A DNA stretch of 64,000 nucleotides. Source: Brugia malayi (taxonomy: Eukaryota > Nematoda > Chromadorea > Rhabditida > Onchocercidae). The position numbers and the translations under genes are program-made. Every line of letters begins with the position of its first letter. Position 1 is the stretch's first letter. Below, in pieces: positions 39,342-50,870 of this stretch. The stretch is from assembly GCF_000002995.4 (NCBI RefSeq), contig NW_025062477.1, positions 4,622,649 through 4,686,648 of the forward strand, in the 5' to 3' direction. The notes beneath the pieces were generated by a model. That model had not been told where the DNA came from, did not search any database, and worked only from the letters and a program-made list of their open reading frames with translations.

Positions 39342-41947
39342 TCAACCAACCACAGGGTTGTCCTCATCATACGCATATCCTGACTCATTAACTTCAGCCG
39401 AAGCTGAAAAAAAAATTATTTTGTGTTAAATATTATATCTCTTTAATGTAAAAATTCTGACGGTTGTTAGAAATGATCCATTAATAATTTCAATTATTTT
39501 ATGATTGTCCTAAATCAAAACGAATCTCTAATTCGAGCCAGTCTTTAGAATAATCATAATAGGCGAGAATTTTTTCAAGGCAATTTTCCAAATTTTTTTT
39601 TGCCTTTTTAAACTTATTTTTGTTTATTAAATTTGGAAGTCATACATTTCACTTTCTTGAAATCTGCCTTTATAACATTCTTCTGGGGATCAGATTCAGA
39701 TATTTCTGATTCCTCTTCTTGTTCAACAGGTTTTGATGCATAAATAATCTTTTCTTTCTGGCCATTTGATAGAATTGATACTTCTCTAATATCATTCCGA
39801 TCAGCAGAGTCATCATCAACTACATCATCGTTATCACTATAATCGGCTTCAATATGAGATTCTTGTATTTTCAAATCCGATTTCTTGTCAATCGCATCTT
39901 TTCTTTCCGGAACAACATCGCTGTCGGATTGATCAGAATCTATTCCTTTTGGTTGAGTTACACGATATCCTTCATCTTGAGGTGAGCCATTGGAGAATTC
40001 AGAATGATTTCCTCCACTTGTCGTTTCATCTACAGTATTTTCAGTTATTTGTTCATCAGATGTGCTTGTTGCAAGATTGTTATCTTTTGCTGATGTGCTT
40101 AATGAATCTGGCTGTTTGTTCATTGCAGTCACCTTCTTCTCTGTAATTACTGGTTGTTTTTCCTGTATAATTTTCTTTTTCTTCTTTATTATTTTTCTGA
40201 AATATGTACCATTAGCGAAATAATTTATTATACTCATCGTTTCATTTGAAAAATTTCCAGTTAACTGTCCTTTAATATTTGCGCCATCCATTGTTGTGTT
40301 TAGTGTTGTCTTCACAACAGTCTTCTTTCGTATAACTTCTGCTTCTCTTCCTTGTCTACTCTTAATCATTGATTTTTGTGCTGTTCTAAAATCTGAATTA
40401 TTATCGAATTCAGAAGAATTTCCTATATTCATCGTTTCATTTGTTTTCAGCTCTTTTTTAATTTCATCTCTGAGGTTAGAATTCATCCCATCCTCGAATT
40501 CATTTTGTGCATAAGTCAGAGAGAGTGGATCGATTAGGTGACTGTATCGTGGATTTCGACGAACAGCATCACTGGTCTCTTCAATCAATTTTTTCAATTC
40601 CAAAGTGAAATTATTGATTTCCGAAATATTTTCCGCATTTAAATGTTGTTTTTTACTGCTATTAAGCTGATCATTCATGATATTATTTTTCTTCTGAAAT
40701 TTTGCAATTTCATTTCTAATATGTATCAATCCGTCTTCTTTATTGTAGCCTTCATCATTTTGTCGTGTGTTTGCTTGAGAGCGATTAGCTAGTGACATTG
40801 AGTGTAAGTATGCCAATAGTGATACTGCCTTGAATATATTTCGCAAATTAGATGGGTCATATAGTTCCACTCTGGTTGCATTTTCCGGATTGGTTTGTCT
40901 ATCTACAGCTTGGTTCTCACCAAAAGCCAACATTGCTGGCAATTTTTGAATAAGGGATTTCACATATTTCTCATCATTTTCTTCACTTTTCTGTGAATCA
41001 TTTTTTCCTTGAACAATAAATTTGCCATGCTGGTTATCAATTCTGTCTAAATATAAATAAATTCTATCTAAGTGTACGAATTGTTGATCTATTTCGATTT
41101 ACAAACAAAATTTCCTTCTTCTCTACGATGTTCTTAGTGCTTTTTTTGACTTATTGAATCTAGAATCAGAATCTAGGATCAATTTTCTATTTATTTACTG
41201 TTATTTTTCAAAAAAATATAACATATTGGAGAACAGGTACAAAAAGAAAAAGGCAGGTATATGATATAGTATTTCTAGGAAATTTTTAATCTTTTGAAGA
41301 AATAATTGGATAATTTGTTCATTTTTTTTCTTTTTTTGTCTTTTGGAACAAATGTTATCCTAAAGGAGGTGATAGTAAAAAATTTTGTTCTATTAGTAGT
41401 TTACATTTAAGGAAAGCGAGTCACATATATGTGTGCATATGTTTAAAATATTAGCAAAAATTATAATTTGCATAATGGCAAATTATTTATCACATAGTGT
41501 GGAATGTACACTTTCGATAGGTTAACGAAAGCTAAACAGCCAAAAGAATGAAAGTAATAAACATGTCTTCTACTATAAATATGTTTTTTCGTTATTGAAA
41601 CTATGCAAGACCGGGTCCGGTAAGCAACAGTATTATTATTTAGAAAAAAATCTATATTAAACATATTATCTGAGTTTCACTGTCTAATGAATTTCACTAC
41701 ATATCAAGAAGTACGCAAATTGTGCTATGAAACCATTTATTGGCTTCATCTTCATGTCAAATTTCTATCGTAAAGAAAGAATCGATTATTCGGCTGTCTA
41801 GAAATTTTTCTGTACAAAAAAAAGAAACGTTTTTAAGCTAATTAACATCACAGTGAAAACATTTTTTTTTTCTTTCAAATTTTCGTATTTTAAACACATA
41901 CCAATAATACTAATTAAACCAAATAAGATTAGTAATTTTGGCAACAT
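39342..41947 (-). CDS. Secreted acidic, low-complexity glycoprotein of unknown family
   Basis: Three exons, 41947-41902, 41046-39646 and 39403-39342, join in phase into 502 residues. Exon 1 encodes almost only the signal peptide (MLPKLLILFGLISII), an arrangement common for secreted nematode proteins. The next 100 residues look the most ordered (SLIQKLPAMLAFGENQAVDR; LRNIFKAVSLLAYLHSMSLA). The rest is Ser/Asp/Glu/Lys-rich and probably disordered, with a basic patch (KIIKKKKKIIQEK), an acidic strip (EADYSDNDDVVDDDSADRND) and at least ten N-x-S/T sites. The end reads ESGYAYDEDNPVVG. There are very few cysteines. I recognise no family. The 1.4-kb middle exon is far longer than others in the window. 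Export to the body cavity, cuticle or host interface is an inference from the signal peptide only. Confidence 0.75.
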
Positions 41948-43099
41948 TATGGGTAAAAAAGTCTTTTTATCACCGCCAAATTTGCCCAGTAAAAAAAAGC
42001 TACACTTCAGCTAAAAAAGTGTAGAAAATGAAAATAACATTGTTGCATCTTCCTTTTATATCATTTATTTACCTGAAATTATCATACGTAATACAAGTGT
42101 TGTATACATTATCTAAAATTATAAGCATAGCAGTTGCAAACAGTTATTCCAAATTTCTCTCTATCCGTGTGTAATAATGAAACGAACGATTGTATACGGC
42201 TTTTTGAATTAATGATTGCATACAGTTTTCCGAATTTTCCTCTCCTCGGGATAGTAATGCATTCTTGGCTAATTCTAATCAATCAGAAGCAATGAATAAT
42301 TTCACTTCTAGGCATTTTGGTTACTTTGACTAATAAGTATTGATGTATAGCACTAATGAACTAGCTTAGTAGAAATTTTACGATAAAGAAATGGGATGAT
42401 ATTTATTTTTATGTTTAAATCTTTGGGATAATTATTTCACCTTGGTAATTTTAATTATATTTCTAATTTTAACTATAATTATTTGTTGTAGTTTTACGAC
42501 CTTAGTAATTTTAATTATAAATGGTATGATTAAGTTACAAATCATTTCCGATGTCAATTTAATGCTATAGTATTAATCTTGGATTGATTCCGTTCTTGAT
42601 ATCGAATTATTTCGAATTTCTAAAAATGCTACTTTTTGTCCTTGCGAAATATTCTTTTCTTCCTTAGATTTTTCGGAATTAAAATATTTAAAAATTTTCT
42701 GAAGTTTTGGTAAAGAAATTTTGGATAATATAAAGTTATTAATAGGAATTGTAGAATTAAAATATTAATATTGTCGCTTTAAGTTAGGATCATAATTTAA
42801 AATGATTTAATTTAGACTTAGATTAAGTTAGCAATAAAAATATTAGCTTACCGAATTACTAACCACAATTGTAAATATCTTAGTTTTTAGCAATAATGCC
42901 AGTTTTGCAGTTTAGAATGTTATGCGTGAACATGTTCGAAATTTTTCTACGGTGAATTTGATAATAATATTAATGCTTACTTTAGGCACGAAATCTTTAT
43001 TTATATCTTCGATTAATAAAGAATGGATCCAACTAATTGCTAGAAATTCGAAAACTGAAGCAATGAATTTCGATTTCTAGCATTAAGCCGGCAATTGGA
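41948..43099. other. Divergent promoter region of secreted acidic protein and BPNT2-like gene
   Basis: The flanking genes start on opposite strands. No exon was found. GATTTCTAG at 43072-43080 is a good acceptor with no matching upstream exon and lies 19 bases before the BPNT2-like ATG; it is probably a spliced-leader site. Confidence 0.5.
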
Positions 43100-45665
43100 A
43101 TGTATATCCGGCCGAAACCTGCAAATCTTGCTACACTTATCATCATAATATTTTTCTTCTACCTGGGATATCTGATTTGGGAAAAAGAAGAGCATTTTCC
43201 GGATGTTGTTATTGAGCTCCATGATTTACTAAGGTTGTTAATGGTTCATTTTTTGAATTAAATTAGAAGAGTTGAAACCTATTAAATATTCAAGTTTTTT
43301 TTTTATTAAAGTCATAATTCTTACACTTAACCATTCTGAGACTGTAGTGTTTGCAGCTCTTTTTGAGTCGAGGATGAAATGATAGTGATCAGATATATCT
43401 TACAGAGAAATCGGCATATCTTATTTAATTTTTTTAACAGTTAATATCGTATTTTTAAAAAAAAAATCGTTTACAGCTATGTGCTTCTAGCTACAGAACT
43501 AGGTGGTCGTGCTATCCTAGATGTTAGTGATGGGGGAAAGTTAAATGCTTTTAAAAAAGCTGAGACGGATGTTGGTAAACCGGAACTTTTGACGAGAGCT
43601 GATTTGCTGTCAAATCAACTTATAATCAATGTCCTGAAAAGATATCCAGGTTTAAGGGTAGATTGCATTCGTTTCTTTCAAATTATTGGAGACCGAGAAA
43701 AGATTTATTTATTTCAGTAATAGATCAAAATTTTCAGTTTTTGGACGAACTTTTAGATTTCAGCTTCCAAATATAATAATTTTTTTTTTTTTTTTTGATT
43801 TTATTTAACTTTTATACTTTTAAAAAGTACAGTGAAGTGCATGATATGAATTCAGATCATTTCTGAAGAAAAAGAAGAAAAGCTGAATGCACTGGATTAT
43901 GAAAAATATATGTCACAGCAGCAGGAACTTTATGATGATGTGAAAACTATTGTTGATTTATTTCCATCAAGAAAATATTTGTTATCAAAGTTAACTGTTT
44001 GGGTTGATCCATTGGATGCAACGCAAGAGTTTGCAGGTAACATTTTGGATTTAACTTGCATAACTATCTAAATAAATGCAAAAATTTCTAACTCCTTTTC
44101 TGTCTAGAATTTTAGGAATGAAAATTTGTAGTTTAAATATCTTTTCATTACTTACTGATGTTCGCCCATTGCTTCGTGGATTAATAAATACATGAAAATT
44201 TTAACGAGAGTTTAATTATGCTTATATTACATATCTCAAAACCCATTAGTTTTTTTTTTTTATCTTCCTTGTTTATATAAAGCATACAAGTTTATGGCAG
44301 TACTGTTTATATTTTCTAGAAGGTCTGTTTGAATATGTTTCTGTAATGCTTTGCATAGCATTGGATGGCATACCTATCTTTGGTGTCATCTATAGACCGT
44401 TCACTGGTGAAAAGGGTTTGTTTTCTTTTTTTTTTTTGCTATGTTGCAATTATTTGAAGCAAACTGCAATTTGGTGATCAGTAGTAATTAGATTACAAAG
44501 TGAAGTAATTCAGAAGTAATCAATGGTTTTTCAATCTTCGTTCGTTTGTTTCTTATGTCATCAACGCATTTCAAATTTATAAGTTCTTATTTCTCAGTTT
44601 ATGGTTTAAATGAATTTGGGGTCGTGAAAGGAAATGGTGATAAATGGGATCGTATGATTTCGAAGAACAATTCAAAATTGATAATGGTTTCCAGGTAATT
44701 ACTCTTTTAAGGTATTGTATTTTCGGGATTCTTGGAGGATTTGCTTTCATTTATTTAAATAAGTCATGGAGTTTTGTGAATGGAAAAGATAATGACTATT
44801 CTTGGCCAATAATAATGCATTTAAGTTGGTCGTAGCAGAATGACGAAAGCTTTAAAATTTCGGTACTGTCATTAACACTTGTGTTGGATATAGAAATAGT
44901 ATGGCGACAGTGTTTCCATGAATCTTTCCTTTCTATGTGTCTTGGAATCTTTTCTTTTTTAAAAAAGCAAAACAAAGAAGAAAATTTTGGTAATAGAACT
45001 GCAGACATCTTTTTATTCTTCGAGTTTCACAAGAGTAAAAGGATTCGAAAAGAAAAAATATTTGGTTCATTTAATAATGGAATCTTTTTAATGGTTCCTT
45101 TTCCAGATCACATGCCGGTAATGTAAGAGACGTGGCACTGAATGCCTTCTTTTCCAAATTTAATGTTGAAGCAGCTGGTGGTTCTGGTTACAAATCGCTG
45201 AGGTTGTTGAATGGCACTGGTGGTAAGTTCACTTGTATGGCAAGAAATCAAAGAATTTCCATTTAACATTTACTTTTCTTATTTTAATTTAGTTGCTGAT
45301 ATCTTTCATAACTTTAGAAAAATGTATGAAATTGCGATGTCTTTTGAAGATTTAAACTCGCTGTACCTTTCCGGATCTTTTTAAGACTTCCTGCCTAGTA
45401 TTTTGTTTTGACTATTTTACATGTTTAAACCACTTTAGAGCTGTATATACACAAGACTGCCATTAAAAAGTGGGATACCTGTGCCGGTGATGCTTTGCTT
45501 CGATCGATTGGCGGTTTAATGCTTGATTTCAATGGTGATATGTTGAGTTACGATCCAAATGATGATTATGTCTTACGAAATGGTTTAATAGCTGCTGCAC
45601 AGTATCCTTTCACTTATTATCAACAGTTGCGACAACATTTGAACAGCACTTCGATTAAAGAATAG
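43100..45665 (+). CDS. Golgi-type 3'(2'),5'-bisphosphate nucleotidase (BPNT2/IMPAD1 family)
   Basis: Seven exons, 43100-43233, 43477-43657, 43856-44036, 44320-44415, 44598-44694, 45107-45222 and 45439-45665, join in phase into 343 residues. A single membrane segment near residues 10-27 (LATLIIIIFFFYLGYLIW) acts as signal-anchor, as in the Golgi-resident PAP phosphatase. The inositol-monophosphatase fold is marked by IISEEKEE (about 106-113), WVDPLDATQE (about 154-163, metal-binding) and KKWDTCAGDALL (about 278-289). The order and spacing match BPNT2 rather than cytosolic BPNT1 or IMPase, which lack the membrane anchor. The enzyme removes phosphate from 3'-phosphoadenosine 5'-phosphate left by sulfotransferases in the Golgi lumen, so it supports sulfation of glycans. 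The ATG follows a probable spliced-leader acceptor ending at 43080. The metal ligands seen are all present, so activity is expected. Confidence 0.92.
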
Positions 45666-47361
45666 AATTCTCAGTTAAATCTAGAAAATTCCAAGCAATG
45701 TTTCAAATTTTCTAGCTCCTAGAATACCTCATCTTTTTAGGATTTTTTTAATCACTTTTCTTGTTAAATGGTTTTAATTTAATGAACTATGCTATTATTA
45801 AGGCATCTTTTGCTTATTCTTTTCTGATATGCCATAAATGTATGCTCAAGTATTTGGCTTTTGAAGTATCTCATTTTTTTCTTAGTTTCTTGACCTTTTT
45901 CTTTTTGAAACTTTGAATTCTAACTCATTATTTTTAAACTACTATTTACACCTTAGAATTGTTCATCCGAAGTAATGCTATTGTGCTTTATTCTGATGAA
46001 AAGCTGTAAGGCTTGGGATTGTTACATACATAACTTATTTCCAAATATTTTAATTTTTCACACCAGTGTTCTCTTGGCACAAGAAAGTTAAAAGAGAAGT
46101 ACATAGAACAGTGCTAAGATAATATGCAAATATTGGCACATACTTTTTTTGGACTAACAGTTATACTGAGTGAGATTTGAATGAATTAAAAATTTTCAAC
46201 CCATCCATCCAAATTCGTTGAATGCATTCTTTTGATTTGCCCTACAATAATTGTACTGATGGATAATATTTTTAATATACAAATAAAAAAGGAATTTCAC
46301 ATTTGACATTTAATTATTCCATATCGCTAATGCATAATTATGATTTGTTTGACTTTCATCCTTCATTTCTGACTGAAAAATTATTACAAAATTGTACAGG
46401 GTAGCTGCATTTCAAATTTTGCTTGCTTATTTTTTTGCCTTTTTTTATTTGTTACTAAATTTGTTTACTTTTCCTTATTTTTTAACTTTAGCTTCCAATA
46501 AGTTGGTCGCAGTTTTCAACAAGGGAACTTGTACGCTTGTAAATTTCTGAAAAATTAGATTAGACTTTTCTTGCTTACTTGAATGCTTACTTCTATATTT
46601 ACAGTGTTTCTTTGTATCGTTGATAACTTCCATTTATTGTTAGATAATTTCTTTTTTCTTTTTTGTTGCAAGCAATGTTTTACAATTTTTTTTTTTTTCA
46701 TTTTTTATTATCTATACTTGGAAGATCACTTGATTATCCTCCTGAAACTATCCACTGCAATTTATATTACCGGTTGGTTTGACGTTATGTTAAGTTATAT
46801 TTTGCATATATCTCTCCCAAAAATAAAGTCATGATATAATCTTTAGTTTAGACTGTCCATCGTTTCCATAAATTGTCTTCGTTCCTTGTTTATCACTGCA
46901 ACAGCTAATTGATTCAATTTAATTAATCTTATCATTTATAATTCCTATGTATTTGCAAAACAAAATTATTGTTAAATAAGCATTGCGAAACTGTACATTA
47001 CCTTAAACTGCACTAAATTACGAATTTCTGGGAATATTGATTCATTCTGCAACAAATGTTTTGCGTGCATGTTTAATCATACATAATGAAAATATGTTTC
47101 TAATTTATTGCATTTATAATATTATCATTTCAAATTTTGCGCAGATACACATTGACTAATATTAATAATGCAAGTCAGTGACGCGTAATTATCTCATAAT
47201 TGATTAATGAAATGTATAATACGGTTCTCACTTTATTATGATTTTTCGAAATTACTTTAAAAAACGAGTAATCATTTTTAGTTTCGGAATTCAGTTATGA
47301 ATGAAGTTTTGATAGCATTTCTTTTTTATGTGGGGCATATTTCTTTTTCAGTTGAAGTGAA
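45666..47361. other. Intergenic DNA
   Basis: AT-rich sequence between two plus-strand genes, with poly-T near 46687-46698. No exon chain was found. TTTTTCAG ends at 47351, 10 bases before the next ATG, and is a likely trans-splice acceptor for the VMA22-like gene. Confidence 0.45.
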
Positions 47362-48724
47362 ATGAACGAAATAGAAAAAATTTTGAATGACTTGGCAATT
47401 CGTAAATTTCAATTAGCATCAGAATTTCTAGCATTGAATAAAGAAATGCAAACAATTCTCGATAATTATCGCCTCAATCTATCTAAAACCAAGTAAAGTC
47501 TTTCATTCAAATTATTAATATTGATTGCAATATATGATCATTTGTTGTGGATTTATTGATAAAAAGATTTGTTTGGTGGAACCTGTCAGTTTTTTAACTA
47601 TGATAAATGAACTTACTGATGCTATAAGAATGATTTTACATCATCTTAATTGCTTTAGGTTTAATGTTAATTTTGTACCTGAGATAAGATCTTATAGTTG
47701 TGCTATAGAGATAATAACATGTAAGATTTTCAGCAATGCACAGTTCATATAGTAATTTCAGTATTGCTTGCTATATTTAATCATAAATGTTATTTCTCTC
47801 AAACGTATGATGATTTTCAGGTCAATTTTAGGATTATCAGCAACAAGTGCTGCATTTATCGATAATCGCGATTTGGAGCCAATTATTCGGTTTGTTTCGA
47901 GATAATCATTTCTGTGGTAACTGTTGCACTGTTTGTCAGTTTCAGTTTAATATAGTTATTAAACAAAAGTGGTATGAAAAATGAAAATGCTTAAGAAATT
48001 TTATGAAGTTTTAAAATTTATATATATATATATATATTCGTATCATTTGTCTGTGAAAATATGCTTAATGAAATGGTTAAACAGTCATCAAAAAGAAACG
48101 ATAAACGATTTAAAATGTTTGATGTGTTTGATAACTATATTAAAAGAATAATAAACGGTAAATTTAATAAATGTGCTAAAAAAACATCGAACATTTTAAT
48201 AGCCTCTAAATTAAATAAATAGTTCGATGGTAAATTTGTGGCTCTTCTTCAGAAGATCATAACTCATAGTTATATGGGTTGATTTATGAGCTATACAAAA
48301 GAAATAATATTTTTGATAATTTATAAAAATTTCGTTTTAGAGAAAGATAGTAAAGGGATTTGTTGTTTATTGATAGTGAGTGAATAAAAATTTATGAAAC
48401 AAACAGAATGGATGAAAAACATAGCATTAAATTTTATCTTCTATAAATTTTTGTTGCTAATAAACAGTTTTGTTTATTTATAGGATTGAAATAAATTCAG
48501 ATGGAGTGTTTTCTGTAATACCAAATGATGCACCGAACAAAGCAGTTGGAGGTTGTCAGTTTCGTCCATTTGGTATCCTGGAACCATTATGCGCAAAAGC
48601 CGCTCGACATGACGTCATCAAAACACTGCCGCTGATTTGTGAAATAGCTAGTATAAAATACAAATTGAAAGAAGTGGATGACGAATATCGTAAAGCGAAA
48701 GAATCTTCGGCTTTGATTATCTAA
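47362..48724 (+). CDS. VMA22/CCDC115-like V-ATPase assembly factor
   Basis: Three exons, 47362-47492, 47821-47889 and 48484-48724, join in phase into 146 residues. The N-terminal part is a predicted coiled coil (KILNDLAIRKFQLASEFLAL). It leads into NYRLNLSKTKSILGLSATSA, which resembles the 'LAKARYAMG' stretch of CCDC115. The C-terminal part has RPFGILEPLCAKAARHDV followed by LPLICEIASIKYKLKEVDDE, matching the order 'WFGILVP..LR.A...F..GL.L...IASL' of that family. CCDC115/Vma22 works at the ER with TMEM199/Vma12 to assemble the membrane sector of the V-ATPase. The protein is short, as expected for nematode members. The similarity is real but low, and I base it on remembered family pattern, so it deserves a profile search. 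The final intron is about 594 bp; all junctions are GT/AG. Confidence 0.68.
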
Positions 48725-49735
48725 ACTATATTTTTATCATATCAGTCATCAAGTTATTAATGCAATTTATCTGCTGGTTAGCATCATTTAATCTACTGTA
48801 ATATCTGCTATATTTCTTTAATTACGCTTCCTTAATGTCAAATATGCTTTAACATTGAACTGTGATTTTTTAAGAAGTAAAACATAATTTAAAATATAAA
48901 TTTTTTCATTTCAGCATATTATCTTTTCCAGTCATAACAGAGATATTTTCTGGTTTTCCCAACTTCACATTAATTGTTTGAATTTCATCAAAACATTCTG
49001 ATGCATAAGTTCAGTGATTAAAAGCTGCCATTAAAACTGCATCGTGCGTAATATATTAAATGCTAAATGAGAAGTTACAGGAAAAGCTGACAATTTAATC
49101 AGTCTAATTTCATGGTATGTATATATGATTGTTAATAACTGACTGACACACCGAAACACTGCTTTTTGAAATTATTCATTAGTCATGAAGGCTTTATTAC
49201 CATAACTGATTTGTATTTTTACGATGTGATTACTATTGGTATTATTGCGAGTGAAAGGATTTAATTGGAGGATTTAATTGGTGCGAAATGAAAAATTATC
49301 CGATTTGGTTATCCAAGTTTGTTTCTTTTCAAAATCCACAGCTTCTGAATTCTTAGATAAAATCAAGACAGCTATCTTTTAAATTTGCTTCTGGCTGAAA
49401 TTAGTATTAGTTTTCATTTTATTTGGTGTGACACTTGAGAAATAATTAAATTGAATTATTTTACAGCGAAGTTAGTATCTAATCTTACTACTACCTAACA
49501 CTACCAACACTACAGGTTCTCTGGTAGACATACAAAAGAAACTTTGTTTTTGAGGCATAAGTTTTCATAAAGAGCTGGAACCCATCATTTAAGTTTGTGT
49601 GAGTATGAATTTGCGCGGGTATGCTTTGGATCGATTTCTGCTTGTTGACATGACTGCGTCTGTTTTGTCATCTTTTAGGTTGATCTGATCATAATTCATT
49701 TGTTTAACAGGTAAGAATGCGATAAAGCTACAATA
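48725..49735. other. Intergenic DNA upstream of the first eL22 gene
   Basis: The right part (from about 49490) belongs to the eL22 inverted repeat. The rest shows no exon chain. TTTAACAG at 49703-49710 is a likely acceptor 25 bases before the eL22 ATG. Confidence 0.5.
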
Positions 49736-50870
49736 ATGGTAGTGGCGTCGAAAGTTAAAAAGCATATTGTACTAAAAAGGAGCAAGAAATCGGATAGTGG
49801 AAAGACGAAGAAAAAGAAGAAGCAAACGCTGAAATATAATATTGAGTGTAAAAATCCTGTAGAAGATGGTATTATGAATGTGAACGACTTTGTGAGTTTT
49901 TTTTCTTTTTTTTTTCGGTTGTTAAAACTTCTTAAGAAATTAGCTTTGTGGGAGTGATGTTATTGTCATGCTTGGCTCATCTTTTCTGATGTTACAGTTC
50001 TAATAAAAGTGCTGTGGAGGGAAATTGAACACCATTTCTACGGACGGTCACAAATTTTTTTTTCTGATTTAATGTGGAAGATGTTACTGCATTTTTGTGT
50101 AAAATATTTTCTTCTCTTTTGACTTCCTCTATCATAGTTCATAATCATTTTCAACGAACATTAGTAGTTGAAGGTGACCATTTCTGTTGAAGACATCAGG
50201 CATAGTAGAATAAAGAGCGCAATGGAAATGCTTGATTTCCTATGCATATTGCTGTCCCTTATTGAGACCCGATGTCTTGATTGCAGGGGACATTTCTAAA
50301 TGAGCGTATCAAAGTGAATGGAAAAGTTGGTACAATGGCAGCGAATGGTGTAAGATTGGAAGTTACTAAAACGAAGCTTATCCTTACGTCAGAGGTAAGT
50401 TCTATGAATCAATTTCATCGTCTTGAGAATAAGTCATGTAAAACTAATTATATGGCTGATTACTTTTATGTCATATTGGTTAATATAAAACTGTACGAGC
50501 ATTTTTTACTCTTAGGTTCCATTTTCGAAGAGATACCTGAAATACCTCACGAAGAAGTATTTGAAACGCAATTCCCTTCGCGACTGGTTGAGAGTAGTGG
50601 CTTCTTCGAAAGATACGTATGAATTGAGGTATTTCCGGATCAACCAGGATGACGAAGATATTGGTGACAATAAAAAGGATGATGAAGATGCTGATAACAA
50701 TAAATGATTGCTCTTTTTTCTTTACTCTGGACTTGGATTACCTCCGAAATAATAAACAGTAGCGGAGGTAATTAGGTATCATTCTTAACACTGTTTTGTT
50801 ACATATAGACAAAATTCTCCAGTCGTTCTTGTTTCTGCGTAAGAGGAAAATGATGTCCACATGGTCCTAT
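49490..50870 (+). repeat. Left arm of the eL22 inverted repeat
   Basis: The arm runs from ACTACCTAACACTACCAA (49490-49507) to ACATGGTCCTAT near 50859-50870 and matches 52824-54258 on the other strand. It carries a whole eL22 gene with flanks on both sides. Within it, 49774-50015 and 50219-50486 are nearly identical to the other arm, while the rest has diverged by substitutions and indels. Confidence 0.9.
49736..50707 (+). CDS. rpl-22: Ribosomal protein eL22, copy A
   Basis: Three exons, 49736-49891, 50287-50394 and 50516-50707, join in phase into 151 residues. Family features: a lysine-rich N-terminus ([20 protein letters not shown]), then [55 protein letters not shown] and YELRYFRIN followed by an acidic tail ([19 protein letters not shown]). 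eL22 is a peripheral 60S protein near the exit tunnel that also binds structured RNA. The ATG follows a probable spliced-leader acceptor at 49709-49710, and AATAAA lies at 50751-50756, 44 bp past the stop. Copy A differs from copy B at its first residues ([13 protein letters not shown]) and by a longer acidic tail. Both copies are intact, so both may be expressed. Confidence 0.96.
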
